In this document: positions 61,544 to 64,000 of the stretch, one piece after another | Numbering within the stretch: position 1 is the stretch's first letter | How the letters are laid out: the number at the start of each line of letters is the position of its first letter | Assembly: GCA_022827785.1 (NCBI GenBank) | Contig: JAJEIM010000023.1 | Span: 95,308-159,307 of the forward strand | Direction: 5' to 3' | Source: Acidimicrobiia bacterium | GTDB lineage: Bacteria > Actinomycetota > Acidimicrobiia > Spongiisociales > Spongiisociaceae | DNA: 64,000 bases | Notes under the pieces: generated by a model | Told to the model about the DNA's origin: nothing | The model's database searches: none | What the model saw: only the letters and a program-made list of their open reading frames with translations | Position numbers and translations under genes: made by a program

Positions 61544-61780
61544 ATGCGCAGCAACGTGAAGATGCCCAAACTCGGCGAGACCGTGGACGAGGTGCTGGTG
61601 CTGGAATGGGCGGTCTCGGTGGGGGACGCGGTGTCCGTGGGCGACTGTCTGATGACAGTGGAAACCGACAAGGTCGAAGCTGAGCTTCCGTCGCCCGTGG
61701 CCGGCACAGTGGTCGAGTTGTTGGTCGACATCGACGACGAGGTAGGCGTAGGCACCCCCGTCTGCACCATCGAGACCTGA
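61544..61780 (+). CDS. Free-standing lipoyl domain protein
   Basis: A 78-residue protein that is just one lipoyl domain: VKMPKLGETVDEVLVLEWAVSVGDAVSVGD, then the lipoylation lysine K43 in VETDKVEAELPSPVAG. It lies 13 bases after E1 alpha with its own ribosome site. No E2 acyltransferase or E3 gene follows. The carrier domain must therefore work with an acyltransferase encoded elsewhere, or with E1 alone. Confidence 0.93.
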   Translation: MRSNVKMPKLGETVDEVLVLEWAVSVGDAVSVGDCLMTVETDKVEAELPSPVAGTVVELLVDIDDEVGVGTPVCTIET

Positions 61781-61837
61781 CGAAGGGGAACCCGAGGCCT
61801 GGACAGGCTGGGCGTTCTGTTGTGATCCTGGCTCCCG

Positions 61838-62533
61838 CTAGGTCATCACCCAGCCGCCGTTGATGTCGATGGTGGCGCCGGTGATGAACGAGGCGCCGTC
61901 CCCTGCCAGGAACGAGACCAGGTTGGCGATCTCCTCGGGCTGGCAGGACCGACCCACCGGTATCTGGCTCAGGTACAGGGCCCGGTCGGCATCGGTCACA
62001 TGGCTGGTCATGAACCCTTCCACGAACCCGGGTGCTACCGCGTTGGAGGTCACGCCGTAGGCCCCGTAGTTGCGGGCGAAGTTCTTGGTCAGCGAGATCA
62101 TGGCCGTTTTGGTGGCGTTGTACACCGCCGAGTCCGATACCCCGCCCGTGCGGGCGCCCACGCTGGAGATGTTGATGATCCGCCCCCAGCCGCGCTCCTT
62201 CATGCCCTCCACCACGCCGCGGCAGAGGAGGAAGTTGGCGCGCAGGTTCACCGCGATGGTGTAGTCGAAGTCGTCAACGGTGAACTCGGGTATCGGCTTG
62301 TGGAAGAAGATGGCGGCGTTGTTGACCAGCACGTCGACCTCGCCGGCTTCGGCGACGAGGCGTTCGCATTCGGCGGGATCGGAAAGGTCGATCTCGATGT
62401 AGCGGTCCGAGTCATCGTGCTCGTGCTCGATGATGTCGGCGCCGATCACGCGCAGGCCGTCCTGGCGGAGGACCCGACAGATCGCCGCGCCCATCCCGCG
62501 TGCCGATCCGGTGACAAGGGCCGTTCTCCTCAT
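61838..62533 (-). CDS. SDR-family oxidoreductase (FabG-like)
   Basis: A 231-residue short-chain dehydrogenase. The cofactor motif is TGSARGMGAA, NNAA is at the NNAG position, and Ser/Tyr/Lys of the active site are in NISSVGARTGG and YNATKTA. It ends INGGWVMT, typical of FabG-like SDRs. The ribosome site TAGGAGGGG is strong. It is convergent with the lipoyl gene and followed in the same direction by nothing. The amidohydrolase gene lies upstream on the same strand, 56 bases away. Confidence 0.93.
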   Translation of the reverse strand: MRRTALVTGSARGMGAAICRVLRQDGLRVIGADIIEHEHDDSDRYIEIDLSDPAECERLVAEAGEVDVLVNNAAIFFHKPIPEFTVDDFDYTIAVNLRANFLLCRGVVEGMKERGWGRIINISSVGARTGGVSDSAVYNATKTAMISLTKNFARNYGAYGVTSNAVAPGFVEGFMTSHVTDADRALYLSQIPVGRSCQPEEIANLVSFLAGDGASFITGATIDINGGWVMT

Positions 62534-62589
62534 CGCTTCCCCTCCTACCCACTAGTGGTCAGTGGCCAATGGCCACGTGGCCACTCGAG

Positions 62590-63474
62590 TTAGATCCGGT
62601 AGACCTTCTCGGCGTTGCCGGAGAAGAGCGCCGTCTGCTCGGACTCGCTGTAGCCGGAGATCAGCTCGCGGTACGCGTCGATCAGCACGGGGTAGGTCGA
62701 GTAGTCCTTGTCCACCGGCCAGTTGGTGCCGAAGAAGCTCTGCTCCACCCCGAACACCTCCAGGCAGCTCTCCACCCACGGCCTGATGGTGTCGAGCGTC
62801 CACTTCCGCCCGGCCATGTGGTCGCCCATGCCCAGACCGGAGATCTTCATGTAGACGTTGTCCATGCCCCGGAACTCGGCGATGCCCTTCTGCCAGTTGT
62901 AGAAATACTCGGCGGTCCGCTCCTGCGGGAAGCCGGCGTGGTCGACCACCAGGATGATGTTGGGGAACTTGGCCGCCATGGCCGCTGCCTTGTGCATGTT
63001 CTCCCAGAAGACATCGAGGTCGTATACGAGGTTGTACTTCTCCAGCAGCGCGTAGCCGCGATGGAAGTCCGGATCGACCAGGTAGTCGCCCTGGGCGAAG
63101 TCACGCATGCCGCGGAAGTTGGCGTGCTCGACGTGACGCTCGATGGTCGCTTCTACGTCGGGGCTCTGCATGCGGGCGTCCCCGACGATGGCGAGCGGGT
63201 AACCGGTGCGGTCGACCATCGCCTGGAGCCACTTGGTCTCCTCGACGGGGTCCTCGGAGCCGATGGCCGCCTGTACGTGGACCGCCTTGGAGACGCCCGC
63301 ACCCTCGACCTCGGCCGTGAACTCGTCGATCGCGTACTGCTTCATCGACTTGAGGAGAACCGTGTCGCCCAACTGGGGATGGATGAAGTCGTCCTCCAGC
63401 CAGACCCAGACCAGCGTGGGGTGGGGCCGCTCCCAGAAGTGCACGTGCGTGTCCACGAAGCTGGCATCACTCAT
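62590..63474 (-). CDS. Amidohydrolase 2-family hydrolase
   Basis: A 294-residue metal-dependent hydrolase of the L-fuconolactonase/2-pyrone-4,6-dicarboxylate hydrolase group. VDTHVHFWE (residues 7-15) gives the HxH motif, and further ligands are in VVDHAGFP and FFGTNWPVD. Length is normal. The start at ATG 63474 follows GGGGAGG by six bases. The longer frame is not family-like. Together with the SDR downstream on the same strand, it may oxidise a sugar or aromatic derivative and then open the lactone. Confidence 0.9.
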   Translation of the reverse strand: MSDASFVDTHVHFWERPHPTLVWVWLEDDFIHPQLGDTVLLKSMKQYAIDEFTAEVEGAGVSKAVHVQAAIGSEDPVEETKWLQAMVDRTGYPLAIVGDARMQSPDVEATIERHVEHANFRGMRDFAQGDYLVDPDFHRGYALLEKYNLVYDLDVFWENMHKAAAMAAKFPNIILVVDHAGFPQERTAEYFYNWQKGIAEFRGMDNVYMKISGLGMGDHMAGRKWTLDTIRPWVESCLEVFGVEQSFFGTNWPVDKDYSTYPVLIDAYRELISGYSESEQTALFSGNAEKVYRI

Positions 63475-63536
63475 CTTGGGCCTCCCCGGTTGCGTTTCTG
63501 GGCCGGAAGAATAGCCCGTACGCGGTGCCGGAAACG

Positions 63537-63557
63537 AGGCCGGGAGTTTCCCGGCCT
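63537..63557. repeat. 9-bp-arm perfect hairpin in a divergent intergenic region
   Basis: AGGCCGGGA-GTT-TCCCGGCCT, 63 bases upstream of the amidohydrolase start and 114 bases upstream of the binding-protein gene. It may belong to the 5' region of either gene. Confidence 0.4.
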
Positions 63558-63621
63558 GAGGCTGGTTTCGTTCGATTAACCTGCTGGTACTCATGTCCGG
63601 AGCTAGCCGGTCGTGCTTGCC

Positions 63622-63650
63622 GGTTCCCCGGCTGGGACGGGGAACCTTTT
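63622..63650 (+). terminator. Terminator-like hairpin in the leader of a binding-protein gene
   Basis: GGTTCCCC-N9-GGGGAACC is followed directly by TTTT (63647-63650). No plus-strand gene ends nearby, because the upstream gene is divergent. The structure therefore lies in the 5' leader of the binding-protein gene and looks like an attenuator. The U-run is short. Confidence 0.5.
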
Positions 63651-63670
63651 AGCGATCAGAGGGAGGATTG

Positions 63671-64000
63671 ATGAGGAAACTCAAGTTGCTGGCGGTACTA
63701 GTGGCCCTATCGCTGGTAGCCGTTGCTTGTGGAGGCGACGACGACGAACCGGCGGAGACCACTGCCGCCCCGGCCGCTACCGAGGCCACCACGGCTCCCG
63801 CCACAGGAACCGACGATGACGACATGGATGATGGCTCGGCCACGGCGATGGCCGCCGACATGCCTGCTGTGTGTCAGGGTTATGACGGGACGGGTTTGAC
63901 GATTGGTTATGGGGACCTGACTGCTGGTATCCCGTTCGTGACCCAGGTCTTGGACAATCTGATGGAGGTTGCCGAGGCGTGCAACGTTGAGGTGTTGTAC
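63671..64000 (+). CDS. Substrate-binding lipoprotein, N-terminal part
   Basis: The first 110 codons of a gene cut by the window end. A lipoprotein signal peptide (LAVLVALSLVAVACGG) is followed by an acidic/Thr/Ala linker to about residue 65, then the start of a periplasmic-binding domain (GLTIGYGDLTAGIPFVTQVLDNL). As in the binding-protein gene at 43728, the codon usage changes abruptly at the linker end (about 63865) to G/T-ending codons. GGGAGG lies before the ATG. It probably opens another sugar ABC operon. Confidence 0.88.
   Translation, partial: MRKLKLLAVLVALSLVAVACGGDDDEPAETTAAPAATEATTAPATGTDDDDMDDGSATAMAADMPAVCQGYDGTGLTIGYGDLTAGIPFVTQVLDNLMEVAEACNVEVLY

Noticed and set aside
1..64000. 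CRISPR arrays, rRNA and tRNA genes
   Set aside because: Reading both strands I saw no regular 25-40-base repeats with unique spacers, no rRNA motifs, and no tRNA-like arm pairs. GTTCGA-type matches were all inside coding sequence. A dedicated tRNA search could still find one.

Overview
The window is a G+C-rich, gene-dense chromosomal segment of an actinomycete-type bacterium. Three things point to Actinomycetota, and probably to class Acidimicrobiia or a relative (this placement is inference, there is no rRNA in the window). It has a NucS mismatch endonuclease with a C-terminal clamp-binding-like peptide, it starts many genes at GTG or TTG, and six genes carry a -10 box (TANNNT) exactly 6 bases before the start codon, the signature of leaderless mRNAs. 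The gene content (paired solute-binding ABC systems, several SDR, MocA, phosphotriesterase-like and isomerase-like enzymes) suits a heterotroph that uses many small organic substrates.

Layout. 1-3.5 kb: MacB/FtsX-type ABC exporter behind a promoter with two 15-bp operators. 4-7.4 kb: nucS, trmL, an M20 peptidase and an orotate phosphoribosyltransferase. 7.7-12.2 kb: an SLH-domain surface protein, a membrane protein coupled to endonuclease IV, and a small lipoprotein. 12.3-16.3 kb: a DUF4143 ATPase whose 3' end overlaps clpB. 16.6-23.5 kb: alpha/beta hydrolase, MurF-like membrane ligase, a tightly divergent pncB/pncA pair for NAD salvage, a YdjC deacetylase and an acyl-CoA synthetase. 23.6-27.6 kb: a four-gene, translationally coupled catabolic operon. 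28-34.5 kb: two 471-residue fucose/arabinose-isomerase-like paralogues flank an ABC-2 exporter and a dienelactone hydrolase. 34.7-38.9 kb: two SLC13/RCK permeases. 39-43.5 kb: truncated haemoglobin, HTH-nucleotidyltransferase module, DUF6282 hydrolase, a second DUF4143 ATPase and a DUF1801 protein. 43.7-47.5 kb: sugar-type ABC importer and an SDR. 47.6-58 kb: phosphoesterase fusion, VOC protein, two MocA dehydrogenases, a DapB/DAPDH-like dehydrogenase, rhamnose mutarotase, TIM-barrel isomerase, YbaY-like lipoprotein, threonine-dehydratase-like lyase and acetamidase. 58-64 kb: shikimate kinase, VapBC-like module, 2-oxoacid dehydrogenase E1 with a free lipoyl domain, SDR, amidohydrolase and the start of another binding-protein gene.

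The most unusual signals are cis elements. The two DUF4143 ATPase paralogues each carry their own repeated word just upstream. One has a 23-bp-arm palindrome with TATAAT in its loop. The other has four perfect 10-bp iterons at an exact 23-bp period. In both, an AAAGTG motif supplies an in-frame GTG. A roughly 240-bp dispersed repeat occurs twice in opposite orientations (near 4.7 and 10.1 kb). Both solute-binding-protein genes show an abrupt switch in codon usage inside the gene. No CRISPR array, complete insertion sequence, rRNA or tRNA gene was recognised.
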